A stretch of DNA of 64,000 nucleotides from NCBI GenBank assembly GCA_018433865.1, contig JAHDQJ010000004.1:1-64000 (forward strand), in the 5' to 3' direction. How positions within the stretch are numbered: the first letter of the stretch is position 1; each line of letters opens with the position of its first letter. The notes beneath the pieces are model-generated. The model did not search any database. It was given only the letters and a program-made list of their open reading frames with translations, and was not told the origin of the DNA. Of this stretch, positions 48,715 to 57,617 are shown piece after piece. This stretch comes from Spirochaetales bacterium (GTDB lineage: Bacteria > Spirochaetota > Spirochaetia > Sphaerochaetales > Sphaerochaetaceae). The position numbers and the translations under genes were made by a program.

Positions 48715-50154
48715 ATGCCAGTCCGTCGCGAACACACCGATTCGGTACGATCGGAGACGCAATCCCGAGCTCATCGGTATGATGCATTGCAGAAAAAGAC
48801 TGCGAAGGATGCTTCGCAGATGGATTTGGGCTTCGATGCACCGCCTCCATCACGAAGCGATGCCCAGCAGATCGTACAGGAGCGCAAGAAGAGCAAGCAG
48901 GCTTCTGCAAAGCCTGCGACGAAGGTGGTGAGACCCGCCCCCACCAAAGGGCCGGCTGTCGAAACATCCTCTGCAGCCGTAGAACCCGTGAAGGCACAGC
49001 CCGTCAAGCCGAAGGCAAAGGGCACACAACCAAGCAAAGGTAAGGCGACTCGCAAGACACAAGGTTCCGCAAAGAAGGCTGCCGGTTCCAAAGCCCAACC
49101 CAAGGGGAAGGTGCAGGAAAAATCGCACAAGAAGAGGACCGTACTGCATGTCGAGATCTCCTTGCCGGTGTTCATCACGCTTGTGATCGTCGTCGCACTG
49201 CTCGCCGGGTCGGCGATAGCGATGCAGATCATACGGGTGCAGAACAGATCTGTCGGACTTCCCGCGATCCAGGAGCCCGAGTACAGGAGCATCACCGTGG
49301 AGGCGGGCATGAGTGCCCGTCAGGTTTCCCAATTGCTTGAACAAGCACACCTGATCGATGATGCGAGGGCATTCGAGCGTTTCCTTGAGGTTAGCGGAGA
49401 TGCTCGTCGCCTGCAACAAGGAACCTACCTGTTCAAACGGGGCATGTCCTACGCCTCGATTGCAGAGGAGATGGTGAACATACCGCAAGCCGTATCCAAG
49501 CGGTCGCTTGTGGTCTATGCGGGGTATACCTTGCGGGATATCGATTCCTTGCTGGGAAACTCGGGACTTGCTGGTGACGGAGAGTTCCTCCAAGCAGTCC
49601 AGACCGTAGCGTTCGAACGGGGATTGCCGTTCACGGAAGGGTGGTTCCTCAGCGGCACCTATGAGATCTCCCAGCAGAAACACGTGGCACTCTCACTGGC
49701 GATCGCGATGCAGGACGCATTGAATGAAGCCGTCCGTCCTTATCTGGCTGAATTGGAGCGTCTGGACATCACGCTCGCCCAAGCGATCATCATTGCCTCC
49801 ATGATCCAGCGTGAGACGAACGAGGTCTCGCAGATGCCGATCATCTCGGGAGTCATCCACAATCGGATCAAGGCAGACATGCCGCTCGGCATCGATGCAA
49901 CGCTCCGTTACGGATTGGGCGTGTGGGATCGTCCCTTGACCGAGACGGAACTGCAGTCCGATCATCCGTTCAACACCAGGCGGACACAGGGACTTCCTCC
50001 TTCCGGCATCGGTGCGGCCAGTATGGCCGCCTTGGATGCCGCGTTGATGCCGCAGGATCATCAGTGGTACTACTATATCCATGACAAGCAGGGAAACCTG
50101 CACCCTGCGAAGACCTATGGGGAACACAAGGAGAATATCGCCCGATACCTGTGA
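48715..50154 (+). CDS. mltG: Endolytic peptidoglycan transglycosylase MltG
   Basis: A 479-residue membrane-anchored lytic transglycosylase (YceG family) that cuts nascent glycan strands. The first 140 residues form a basic, Lys/Ala/Pro-rich cytoplasmic tail, followed by one transmembrane helix (about 147-170). The periplasmic part has a LysM-like subdomain and the catalytic glutamate Glu367 in SMIQRETNEV, with NTRRTQGLPPSGI as the second conserved region. The cytoplasmic tail is unusually long compared with E. coli MltG (340 residues). The coiled-coil gene upstream is five nt away, so both are likely cotranscribed. Confidence 0.92.
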   Translation: MPVRREHTDSVRSETQSRAHRYDALQKKTAKDASQMDLGFDAPPPSRSDAQQIVQERKKSKQASAKPATKVVRPAPTKGPAVETSSAAVEPVKAQPVKPKAKGTQPSKGKATRKTQGSAKKAAGSKAQPKGKVQEKSHKKRTVLHVEISLPVFITLVIVVALLAGSAIAMQIIRVQNRSVGLPAIQEPEYRSITVEAGMSARQVSQLLEQAHLIDDARAFERFLEVSGDARRLQQGTYLFKRGMSYASIAEEMVNIPQAVSKRSLVVYAGYTLRDIDSLLGNSGLAGDGEFLQAVQTVAFERGLPFTEGWFLSGTYEISQQKHVALSLAIAMQDALNEAVRPYLAELERLDITLAQAIIIASMIQRETNEVSQMPIISGVIHNRIKADMPLGIDATLRYGLGVWDRPLTETELQSDHPFNTRRTQGLPPSGIGAASMAALDAALMPQDHQWYYYIHDKQGNLHPAKTYGEHKENIARYL

Positions 50155-50181
50155 TGGGCGAAACAATTGCGCTGCATGATA

Positions 50182-50210
50182 TTGAGTTTTTTTCTTCGAT
50201 GTTGTAAGGT
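50182..50210 (+). promoter_or_regulatory. Promoter of tRNA-Leu
   Basis: TTGAGT, 17 nt, TAAGGT; about 30 nt before the tRNA. Confidence 0.5.
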
Positions 50211-50239
50211 GTTGAGCGTCGTCGAAGGACGATTCACGC

Positions 50240-50323
50240 GCCGGCGTGGTGAAATTGGTAGACACGATAGACTCAAAATCTATTGGGGGCAACTCTGTAT
50301 CGGTTCGAGTCCGATCGCCGGTA
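50240..50323 (+). tRNA. tRNA-Leu (CAA)
   Basis: An 84-nt class II tRNA with a long variable arm. Acceptor GCCGGCG/CGCCGGT (one G-U pair), anticodon loop CTCAAAA (anticodon CAA), T arm ATCGG-TTCGAGT-CCGAT and discriminator A. CCA is not encoded. Confidence 0.93.
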
Positions 50324-50349
50324 GTACTTATGATGTAGGAATTTACAAG

Positions 50350-50380
50350 AAATCCACCGGAGCTTATCCAGTGGATTTTT
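50350..50380 (+). terminator. Terminator of tRNA-Leu
   Basis: AAATCCAC and GTGGATTT form an 8-bp stem, then TT. The hairpin is 26 nt after the tRNA. Confidence 0.75.
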
Positions 50381-50836
50381 CATGTCTGGGTTCCCCATGC
50401 AGACTGCATCATCCATTGATAGAGACCTCTCAGCAGCTATCACATTATAAAATTGTCATAATATTTCGATGAAGTGACGGATGATATAGATAAAATCATG
50501 ATTGACAGTCATTGACAGTCATTGACAGGCGGTCTTATCATGGAAGTGACCGGCAGCTGAAGGATGGTGTTGCGGCACCAATTCCGAACGCTAAGGCGAC
50601 GCTCATGTCCATTGCCATGCATATGTCTGTGTTGCCATCCCTTCGGATATCCTTCCATACCGTGAATTGAATATAAGAATATCCCATAACTTCAATCTGT
50701 AAAAATATATGATGACATCGTTACAGAAAATTATCGGAAGATTCCGTCAGCAAAGGCCTACGCCTTCTATAAAACGGTCCTGATGATGGATCGCCTATGA
50801 ATCCGAAGCAAAGGAGTTGCTTCAAGGGAGAATCCC
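50381..50836. other. 456-nt non-coding gap before the InlB-repeat lipoprotein
   Basis: This stretch holds no gene I can support. It is AT-rich compared with the surroundings. Its only clear structure is a run of three 10-bp repeats at 50501-50530 (listed separately). The sequence between 50531 and 50836 shows no hairpin or open frame of note; the lipoprotein gene has AAGGGAGA upstream of its ATG. Confidence 0.6.
50501..50530 (+). repeat. Three tandem 10-bp repeats each carrying a TTGACA box
   Basis: ATTGACAGTC occurs twice in succession and then once as ATTGACAGGC. Each unit contains a consensus -35 hexamer on the same helical face. The middle one has a TATCAT 18 nt downstream (50536-50541), which could be a -10. 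Confidence 0.6.
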
Positions 50837-52555
50837 ATGATTGCAAGACAACGAATCGTGTACGTCCTGGTCCTGATCGCATGGATGGTGGGAATCAGCG
50901 GATGTGAACTGTCACACACACCGATGGCCGGTACCGGGACCATCGCCGGCAGGGTGACTTTCTCAAACAGCCCTGACCATCAAGGTATCATCGTCTCCTT
51001 GGAGAAACGGGATGGGGAACTCACGGAGACTGTCTCTCGGACACTCCACGGGGGTGCCAAGGCATCCTCTACACGGGTATTGGCTGATCAGACGATGACC
51101 GATGGTTCTGGAGGCTATCGGTTCATCAATGTCCCCGAAGGCGATTATACTATCTATGCTTCCTCCGAGGATTCTTCAGAGAAGGCTCTCCACACATCCA
51201 TACGGGTGGAGAGAGGACGGACGGTCACTGCTGCCGACCTGCATCTTACCTCGGTGGGCAGCATCATGGGCAAGATAACCCTCGATGGAGATTCTGAGGG
51301 GAATATGGGATTCATGGTATTCATCGCCAATACCTCCTACATGGCCATTACCGGTGATGGAGGAGATTTCACCATCTCGAACGTGCCCTCGGGTGAAGAC
51401 TATGAGTTGGTCATCATGCGTGGTGGGGATATCATTCGATGGGGAGATGTCGATGTCACAGCGGGAGAGAGCAACGACCTGGGAGAATTGGCATGTGAGT
51501 CTACCGATTTCCCTGGATTGCAGTCGATCGTCTGGAAAGGATCGCTTGCCGCAGCTCCTGCAAGTCCCCAGAGGAACTGGGCCTACTTCAACACCACCGA
51601 TGGCAATTCTTATATATATGACGGAAGCGAATGGGACCTTCTTGCCCGCTCGGGTGCCGATGGCACGCCAGGCTTCACCGGACCGGCCGGACCGGCCGGA
51701 CCTCCCGGTTTATCGATCTTCTGGCAGGGAGAGTCTGCCTCTGCGCCAACCAATCCTCTGCTGTATTGGGCCTACTACAATACGGTTGACGGGGTCTCCT
51801 ACATTTTCGATGGAACGGAGTGGGATCTTCTTGCCGGAGGCGGCAGGGCATTGCTTTGGGTCACGTATGATGGGAATGGCAGTGATGGGGGGATCGTTCC
51901 CGGACTGCAAATATCGTATGTTGGTGACATGATGACCCTCAGCAACAATGAGGGGAACCTGACGCGCACAGGGTATGCTTTCGTAGGGTGGAACACACAA
52001 GCGGACGGAACGGGTACCGATCATGCCGCGGGGGAAACCGTTGCATTGAGCACAACGGCCACCTTGTATGCCAAGTGGGCAGAGATCACCCTGACCTACG
52101 ATGCCAATGGCGGATCTTGGATCGGAGAGCCGACAATCGAGAGGCATTCTCCCGGAACGATGGTCACGCTGCTGGATTGGATGTGTGTCACCAAGGAGGG
52201 AGAAGATATCGTATCTTGGAATACCAAAGCGGATGGAAGCGGGACGGACCATGGTTTGGGGGGCTCCTTCGTGATGCCGGCAGCACCTGTCGTACTGTAT
52301 GCGCAATGGCATGCGAAACCTGTGTTGACCTACTATCCCAATTACCCGGACGATAGTCCCGGCTCTCCTATCACGCAAGAGGTCTCCTGCCATGGGACAA
52401 TCGCACTTCCCAGTGGTGGATTCTTCTATCCCGGATACCGGTTTGTCGGTTGGGCAGGCTCCCCCGGTGGTTCCGTATCGTATCCTGCAGGACATCCCAT
52501 GACCAATGTGTACTCAGACATGTCATTCTATGCCGTATGGGCACCGACGACCTGA
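50837..52555 (+). CDS. Surface lipoprotein with InlB-type repeats and a collagen-like insert
   Basis: A 572-residue lipoprotein (lipobox ISGC, Cys23). Domains in order: carboxypeptidase-regulatory-like beta sandwiches (about 34-120 and 130-205); a module W-x-G...WAYYNTxDGxSYIxDGxEWDLLA present twice (about residues 232-270 and 295-333); between the copies a short collagen-like stretch GFTGPAGPAGPPG; then three InlB/Flg_new-type repeats with GYAFVGWNTQADG, EDIVSWNTKADG and GYRFVGWAG. Such repeats are common on bacterial surface proteins that bind host or matrix material. Start: ATG with AAGGGAGA upstream. No operon partner. Confidence 0.85.
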   Translation: MIARQRIVYVLVLIAWMVGISGCELSHTPMAGTGTIAGRVTFSNSPDHQGIIVSLEKRDGELTETVSRTLHGGAKASSTRVLADQTMTDGSGGYRFINVPEGDYTIYASSEDSSEKALHTSIRVERGRTVTAADLHLTSVGSIMGKITLDGDSEGNMGFMVFIANTSYMAITGDGGDFTISNVPSGEDYELVIMRGGDIIRWGDVDVTAGESNDLGELACESTDFPGLQSIVWKGSLAAAPASPQRNWAYFNTTDGNSYIYDGSEWDLLARSGADGTPGFTGPAGPAGPPGLSIFWQGESASAPTNPLLYWAYYNTVDGVSYIFDGTEWDLLAGGGRALLWVTYDGNGSDGGIVPGLQISYVGDMMTLSNNEGNLTRTGYAFVGWNTQADGTGTDHAAGETVALSTTATLYAKWAEITLTYDANGGSWIGEPTIERHSPGTMVTLLDWMCVTKEGEDIVSWNTKADGSGTDHGLGGSFVMPAAPVVLYAQWHAKPVLTYYPNYPDDSPGSPITQEVSCHGTIALPSGGFFYPGYRFVGWAGSPGGSVSYPAGHPMTNVYSDMSFYAVWAPTT

Positions 52556-52837
52556 AGCGGAAGCATTTCAACTGAGAGAAGCTCCTTTTGCATCGCACAG
52601 GTGTATGCTTGTCAAGAACGAATTCAGTCATGATGGAGAGTATGATTGCGATGTCCTCATGTCATGGATTTGATTTGTTCCGAAACGGAGCTATACTCTC
52701 CTTGGAGACCGAGGATCATCAAATCATGAAAGCGTCTCTGAAGTGAGTTCCCCATGTGTTTCCCGGACATCGCAGAGAGACTTCCACCGATACACGGGAG
52801 ATCATACCGGCTTTCCGGCATCTGTTGGAGGTGTCCC

Positions 52838-54652
52838 ATGCGACGAACACTATCCTGTTTCGGACTTATGGCGATCATCTTGCTGTTGATCGGGTGCGTT
52901 TCCATGACTGGCAGGTATGCACTTGTGGAGCCTCCGCGAAACTCAGGATCTTCCCTGCTGGTATTGGAAGTCGGCAATAAGTCAGGGCAATATCATTCTG
53001 CCTTGACGAACAACGGCAACACCGGATGGATTCCCTGGGTGGTCGATCACCAGGGAAAGCTCGTGCATTTCAAGTTGTACGACAGCGATCTGCATCTGGA
53101 TTCCCTTTATTATGCGGAAGATGTGAAATCTGGCATGTATACCCTGAAAGGATTCGTTCACATCTGGTCGGACACTTCGAAAAGTCCGAAGCTCAGTGCG
53201 TTCTCCTTCAACCCGTACGACAACCTTCCGTATCAGGGGAGACAGGAATTTGCCCTGCAAGACTCCATAACCCTCAGGCTCGCAGAAGCACAGATAGCCT
53301 CCTTCGGGCGATATTTCATCAAGGCAGTCTGGAAAGGGGGCTATGCTTCACCAGCGTACGATCGGTGGATGATCGATCCCACGACTTTCTTTGCGGAATC
53401 TCTTCCCGGCGATCCAAGAGCACTTGAGGTACTGGCGCTCTGGAAGACCCCTGTGTGGATGTCTTGGGTGAGAAACAGGACGCTTGTCGCGAATGGCATG
53501 CTTTCCACACCCAAGGAAGACCCGGTTTCGGCAACTGTGCAGGAGGTGGACCCGGAATCTGCACGGGAAACCTTTGCGGACCGCGAGACGGCTCCCGTGA
53601 TCCCCTCTGTACAGGCCAATTTCCAATCACAAGGCATCCTTGCATTCGATGCGGGAGGCTGGCACACGATGATCGTCCGAGCTGATGGGACGGTGTGGGG
53701 AGTGGGAAACAACGAGCGGGGACAGCTGGGCACTCCGGATACGACGAACCAAGCCAAACCGATCACCATGTTCGGCCACACCCGTTCATTGGCACTCGGA
53801 CAATCCTTTTCGCTTGTGCTGAGGCAAGACGGTACCGTGTGGGCGACAGGGAACAATCATGCAGGCGTGCTCGGTGATGAGACGAACGACGATGCCTCAA
53901 GCTTCCATCTTGTAGCAGAGGACACGGAATCCATTGCAGCAGGGTATATCCATAGCATCCTTGTCAAGCAGGATGGCTCACTGTGGACAGCAGGAGACAA
54001 CAGGGGAGGACAACTCGGTGACGGTACGCAGGAGAGTCGAAACCGGTTCATCACCGTCGCCAGCAATGTCGCCACAGCCTCTGCAGGAGGGTATCATTCC
54101 TGCTATATCACCAAAGATGGCACCTTGTACGGCTTTGGTTACAACGCCAGCGGTCAACTTGGTGACGGTTCCACGATCATGCGCTCCAGGCCAATCAAGA
54201 TCATGGACAGTGTCATCGCCGTTGCATGCGGAGCCTATCACACGATGATCCTGAAGACAGACGGCACCTTGTGGGCGACAGGGAATAATGAGTATGGACA
54301 ACTCGGAGACGGAACTGCGACAAACAGAAACGTGCCAGTACAGGTTGCCCAGGGAGTCTCTTCTGTCAGCGCAGGGGAGTTGTTCACTCTCTTCGTGAAA
54401 CACGACGGTACGCTTTGGGCTACCGGTTACAACGATCAAGGACAGCTTGGTGATGGCACTCGTGATCACAAGACCCTTCCCGTACAAGTCATGGAAAACA
54501 TAGTCGCTGTCGAAACCGGGTATGCACACACGCTCGTCCTAGACCGCGACGGACAATTGTGGGGGTTCGGCAGCAACTCAGCCGGACAGCTTGGTGACGG
54601 GACAGATAACAACTACAAGGTATCGGCGGTTCGGGTATTCCTGAACGAGTGA
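52838..54652 (+). CDS. Lipoprotein with a seven-repeat RCC1 beta-propeller
   Basis: A 604-residue lipoprotein (lipobox LIGC, Cys20). The first 240 residues have no recognised fold. From about residue 265 to the end there are seven RCC1-type repeats of 47-48 residues, each with the core AxGxxHTxxLxxDGTLWATGxNxxGQLGDGT in variable form, as in AGGWHTMIVRADGTVW and AGYIHSILVKQDGSLW. Seven blades would close into a complete propeller that usually mediates protein or carbohydrate binding. Start: ATG with GGAGGTG 5 nt upstream. Terminator at 54733. It follows the InlB-repeat lipoprotein after 282 nt, which holds no gene. Confidence 0.88.
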   Translation: MRRTLSCFGLMAIILLLIGCVSMTGRYALVEPPRNSGSSLLVLEVGNKSGQYHSALTNNGNTGWIPWVVDHQGKLVHFKLYDSDLHLDSLYYAEDVKSGMYTLKGFVHIWSDTSKSPKLSAFSFNPYDNLPYQGRQEFALQDSITLRLAEAQIASFGRYFIKAVWKGGYASPAYDRWMIDPTTFFAESLPGDPRALEVLALWKTPVWMSWVRNRTLVANGMLSTPKEDPVSATVQEVDPESARETFADRETAPVIPSVQANFQSQGILAFDAGGWHTMIVRADGTVWGVGNNERGQLGTPDTTNQAKPITMFGHTRSLALGQSFSLVLRQDGTVWATGNNHAGVLGDETNDDASSFHLVAEDTESIAAGYIHSILVKQDGSLWTAGDNRGGQLGDGTQESRNRFITVASNVATASAGGYHSCYITKDGTLYGFGYNASGQLGDGSTIMRSRPIKIMDSVIAVACGAYHTMILKTDGTLWATGNNEYGQLGDGTATNRNVPVQVAQGVSSVSAGELFTLFVKHDGTLWATGYNDQGQLGDGTRDHKTLPVQVMENIVAVETGYAHTLVLDRDGQLWGFGSNSAGQLGDGTDNNYKVSAVRVFLNE

Positions 54653-54732
54653 CGAGTCAGCCTCACCAGCGAACTTGAGTCGTTTCAGATCAGGGAATTC
54701 TTTTCCACACAGGATAGTTGCATGCAACGCGG

Positions 54733-54764
54733 GGCTCGCTCCATCTCGGGGCGAGCCTTTTATT
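54733..54764 (+). terminator. Terminator after the RCC1 lipoprotein gene
   Basis: GGCTCGC and GCGAGCC form a 7-bp stem with an 11-nt loop, followed by TTTTATTT. Confidence 0.78.
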
Positions 54765-54888
54765 TCTCTCTCATCTCTTACCATTTTCAGATATCCAAGG
54801 TATGCTGTTTCCATGGATGGCCGATCTGAGGACGGTCATGGCAGTCGACAGGTAAGACAAACCAGGAAGCAACGGGAGGTTCCGTACC

Positions 54889-55839
54889 ATGAGAGTAGGC
54901 ATAATCGGTGCAGGTGGCATTGCAAGGAAGATGGCGAAGACGATCAACGGCATGGAGAGCACCCAACTCTATGCCATTGCTTCCAGATCCTTGGAAAAGG
55001 CGAAAGCCTTCGCAGCGGAATTTGCTGTCGAGAAAGCATACGGATCGTACGAGGAGATGGTGTTGGACAAGAACGTGGATCTCGTCTATGTGGCGACTCC
55101 GCACTCACACCACCATCAGCACTGCCTGCTGGCACTTGAGCACGGCAAGCACGTGCTGTGCGAGAAAGCGTTCACGTTCAATGAGGCCCAAGCAGCGGAA
55201 GTGCTTGCTTTCGCAAAGGAAAAGCATCTTCTGGTTGCCGAAGCGATATGGACACGATATCTGCCGATGAGACACATGTTGGATGAAGTGATTGCTTCCG
55301 GGATCATCGGTGAGGTGTGTTCGCTGACCGCCAACCTCGGCTATGTGATCAACCATGTACCGCGTCTGGCCGATCCTGAACTTGCCGGCGGAGCCTTGCT
55401 TGACCTCGGCGTCTATACCATCAACTTCATGCTGATGGTGCTGGGGAACGATTATGAGAGATTCGATTCCACGGTCACAATGACCGATACCGGTGTGGAC
55501 GCGCAAAACAGCATGACGTTCATCTATCCGGAGGGAAAGATGGCGATCCTGCACACGACACAACTGGCGAGCACCGACAGGAGAGGCATGATCTTCGGAA
55601 CCAAGGGATACATCGAAGTGACGAACATCAACAACCCTGAATGGATACGGGTCTTTGATACCGAGCATGTGTTGCTGAAGGAAATCAAGCAACCTCAGCA
55701 GATCACCGGATTCGAGTATCAAGTCGAGGCCTGCAGGACGGCGATATCGGCAGATGCGATCGAGTGCCCCGAGATGCCGCACCAAGAAATCCTGCGCGTC
55801 ATGAGGATCATGGATCTTATCCGTTCACAGTGGAAATGA
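54889..55839 (+). CDS. Gfo/Idh/MocA-family oxidoreductase (second member)
   Basis: A 316-residue NAD(P)-dependent dehydrogenase. The Rossmann start is VGIIGAGGIARKMAKTI, followed by YVATPHSHHHQHCL and CEKAFTFNEAQA, where Glu-Lys is the family's catalytic/cofactor pair. The second domain has GGALLDLGVYTINFML. It resembles dimeric dihydrodiol dehydrogenase-like members. It is related to the protein at 43082-44080 but clearly different in sequence. Start: ATG with GGGAGG upstream (11 nt). It is monocistronic, and a strong hairpin follows. Substrate unknown. Confidence 0.88.
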   Translation: MRVGIIGAGGIARKMAKTINGMESTQLYAIASRSLEKAKAFAAEFAVEKAYGSYEEMVLDKNVDLVYVATPHSHHHQHCLLALEHGKHVLCEKAFTFNEAQAAEVLAFAKEKHLLVAEAIWTRYLPMRHMLDEVIASGIIGEVCSLTANLGYVINHVPRLADPELAGGALLDLGVYTINFMLMVLGNDYERFDSTVTMTDTGVDAQNSMTFIYPEGKMAILHTTQLASTDRRGMIFGTKGYIEVTNINNPEWIRVFDTEHVLLKEIKQPQQITGFEYQVEACRTAISADAIECPEMPHQEILRVMRIMDLIRSQWK

Positions 55840-55852
55840 AAACGTCCTCCGA

Positions 55853-55889
55853 TGGTGGTTCCAATCCGTGCCATGGATTGGAATCACCA
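55853..55889. terminator. Strong hairpin between convergent genes
   Basis: TGGTGGTTCCAATCC pairs with GGATTGGAATCACCA over 15 bp (one G-U) with a 7-nt loop. It overlaps the stop codon of the Wzi-like gene on the minus strand and could terminate both. Confidence 0.7.
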
Positions 55890-57539
55890 CTTCTGTGACA
55901 CTCCCAGGATAAGCTGGACATCGGTTGCTTTGTGTTGGGTCGCTTCCTCGATCCGATGCAACGCGTCGATTCTTGCCCAGATGCGCGTTGATCCATGGAG
56001 AATGTCCGCCATCTCCCACGCGCCCCATAGTCCCGCCCTGTATACCCAGGTGACGGGGTTGCTCGGAGTCGATACCACCGGCATCTCCCCAAACTTGAAT
56101 TCCGTATCGATATTCGTCTGCCCATGGCCCATCACAAACAGCTCCGCACCGCCAGAGTGTCCATGGAGTCCCATCCATTCGACAGCCAATGTACCGACAA
56201 GTGCATCCCCTCCGTAGCGGTATCCAAGGAACTCCCGATGCGGTATGTAGCCCCAAAACTGGTCCCGCTCGCGTGTCATGACGATGAAGTCCACTTTATC
56301 CCGCAGATACAGGAACGGATCCGTGTAGGTTGCCTCCGCGGTGATGCGCCACGTGCCACGCTCCCGCGGAACTATTCCCTTCGTTCCTATCTGATACCCC
56401 AAAGCACCCGGCTGCTGATTGCCCTCGGTCGGTGCGGTCACTTGATCCACCGTGCATGATGCATACACATGCAGGCGAGGCAAGACCGTCGCCATGATGG
56501 TAAGGTCTGCGATCGCATTGAACTGGCTGCGGTTGCTGAGATTGTGGAAGATGAAGAGCGGGTTCAGGTACTTTGCATTGAACTGGGTGTCCTGGTACAT
56601 GACGTTCTCGGATATTTCGACCCGTAACCACGAAGCGGGAACGAACTCGATGCGATGGGCCAGGAACATCCTGATCGTGGGATCGTCGGCAGCTGCGGGA
56701 ACATACGGATGCCTATGTCGCGTCGTATAGCCGGGAGGATCCATGAACATGGTCAAGCTCGTGAACTTGAATCGTTCGGAGAACAGGGTAAGGCGAACAT
56801 ACTCATGGTACTTCGCATGATCCCCTATGACGAGATTCCCCGAATACCCGGGACCCCAGGAGATGAGGTCCCTGCCGAATTGCAGCGACGCATAACTGTT
56901 GCCCGTTGCGATGAAGGCCCTGGAGGGAGTGTCGAAATCGTGCGTGCCGCTGCCGGGTAGGTTTGACGAGACTTTCGGAGTGAATACCAAAGAGTCCGTC
57001 GGCATGACACTGCTCGGATCGGCCGATGCGAAGCGATTGTTCCGTATGCCGAAATTGCTATACAGGTACATCGCAGGTCCCAACCACGCCTCTCCGTCGA
57101 CAAGCAGGAGCGGGTGGCGTCTTTCCTGATCCCAATACCAGTCATGTTCCGTCGTGAAATCGGTATCATCGGCATGGAAGTAACCTTCCAATCCCAACGT
57201 GAGTGAACCGGTACCAGAGAATCCATGCGGAGAATCCATCTGTGTTCCCGAAAGTTCCCTTGCCAAGATGTCATACCTACTCTGGCTTGAACGTGAAAGC
57301 TTTTCCCGTTCGATCCTGGAGAGATGGTGCTGCAATTCGGCGATCGACCATGGTCCTGCCGAACTGGGAACGACCAACCCTTGTTCGATGGAAAGATCCG
57401 ATATCCATGCGGGGATGTATGAGTCGGAGGGAACTATCTTCTGCAGGTTCTGTACCTGCCGTGCGAATACAGGGGCAAGAAGCAGACACAGGAGAACAAT
57501 TGAGCATGCTACTTGATAAAACCTTGATTTCCCGGACAA
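55884..57539 (-). CDS. Wzi-like outer-membrane barrel protein
   Basis: A 551-residue protein with a signal peptide (basic start, hydrophobic stretch LLCLLLAPVFA). The mature N-terminus has a helical bundle (SDSYIPAWISDLSIEQGLV) and the remainder is aromatic- and glycine-rich strands ending in GVSQKW, typical of an outer-membrane beta-barrel. It resembles the capsule-assembly Wzi family, which anchors polysaccharide at the cell surface. The start is TTG at 57539, with GAGGGATGAGGA upstream. It is divergent from a relative, and both share the same N-terminal layout, so they arose by duplication. Confidence 0.72.
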   Translation of the reverse strand: MSGKSRFYQVACSIVLLCLLLAPVFARQVQNLQKIVPSDSYIPAWISDLSIEQGLVVPSSAGPWSIAELQHHLSRIEREKLSRSSQSRYDILARELSGTQMDSPHGFSGTGSLTLGLEGYFHADDTDFTTEHDWYWDQERRHPLLLVDGEAWLGPAMYLYSNFGIRNNRFASADPSSVMPTDSLVFTPKVSSNLPGSGTHDFDTPSRAFIATGNSYASLQFGRDLISWGPGYSGNLVIGDHAKYHEYVRLTLFSERFKFTSLTMFMDPPGYTTRHRHPYVPAAADDPTIRMFLAHRIEFVPASWLRVEISENVMYQDTQFNAKYLNPLFIFHNLSNRSQFNAIADLTIMATVLPRLHVYASCTVDQVTAPTEGNQQPGALGYQIGTKGIVPRERGTWRITAEATYTDPFLYLRDKVDFIVMTRERDQFWGYIPHREFLGYRYGGDALVGTLAVEWMGLHGHSGGAELFVMGHGQTNIDTEFKFGEMPVVSTPSNPVTWVYRAGLWGAWEMADILHGSTRIWARIDALHRIEEATQHKATDVQLILGVSQKW

Positions 57540-57617
57540 TTCCTCATCCCTCTTTTCGAATCTTGTTGTATAGTATCCAAGATACCAGAAAAATACTCTT
57601 TATAGGAGATTGTCCCG

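Noticed and set aside
50501-50530. CRISPR-like array
   Set aside because: The repeats are 10 bp, tandem and without spacers. No cas genes occur in the window.
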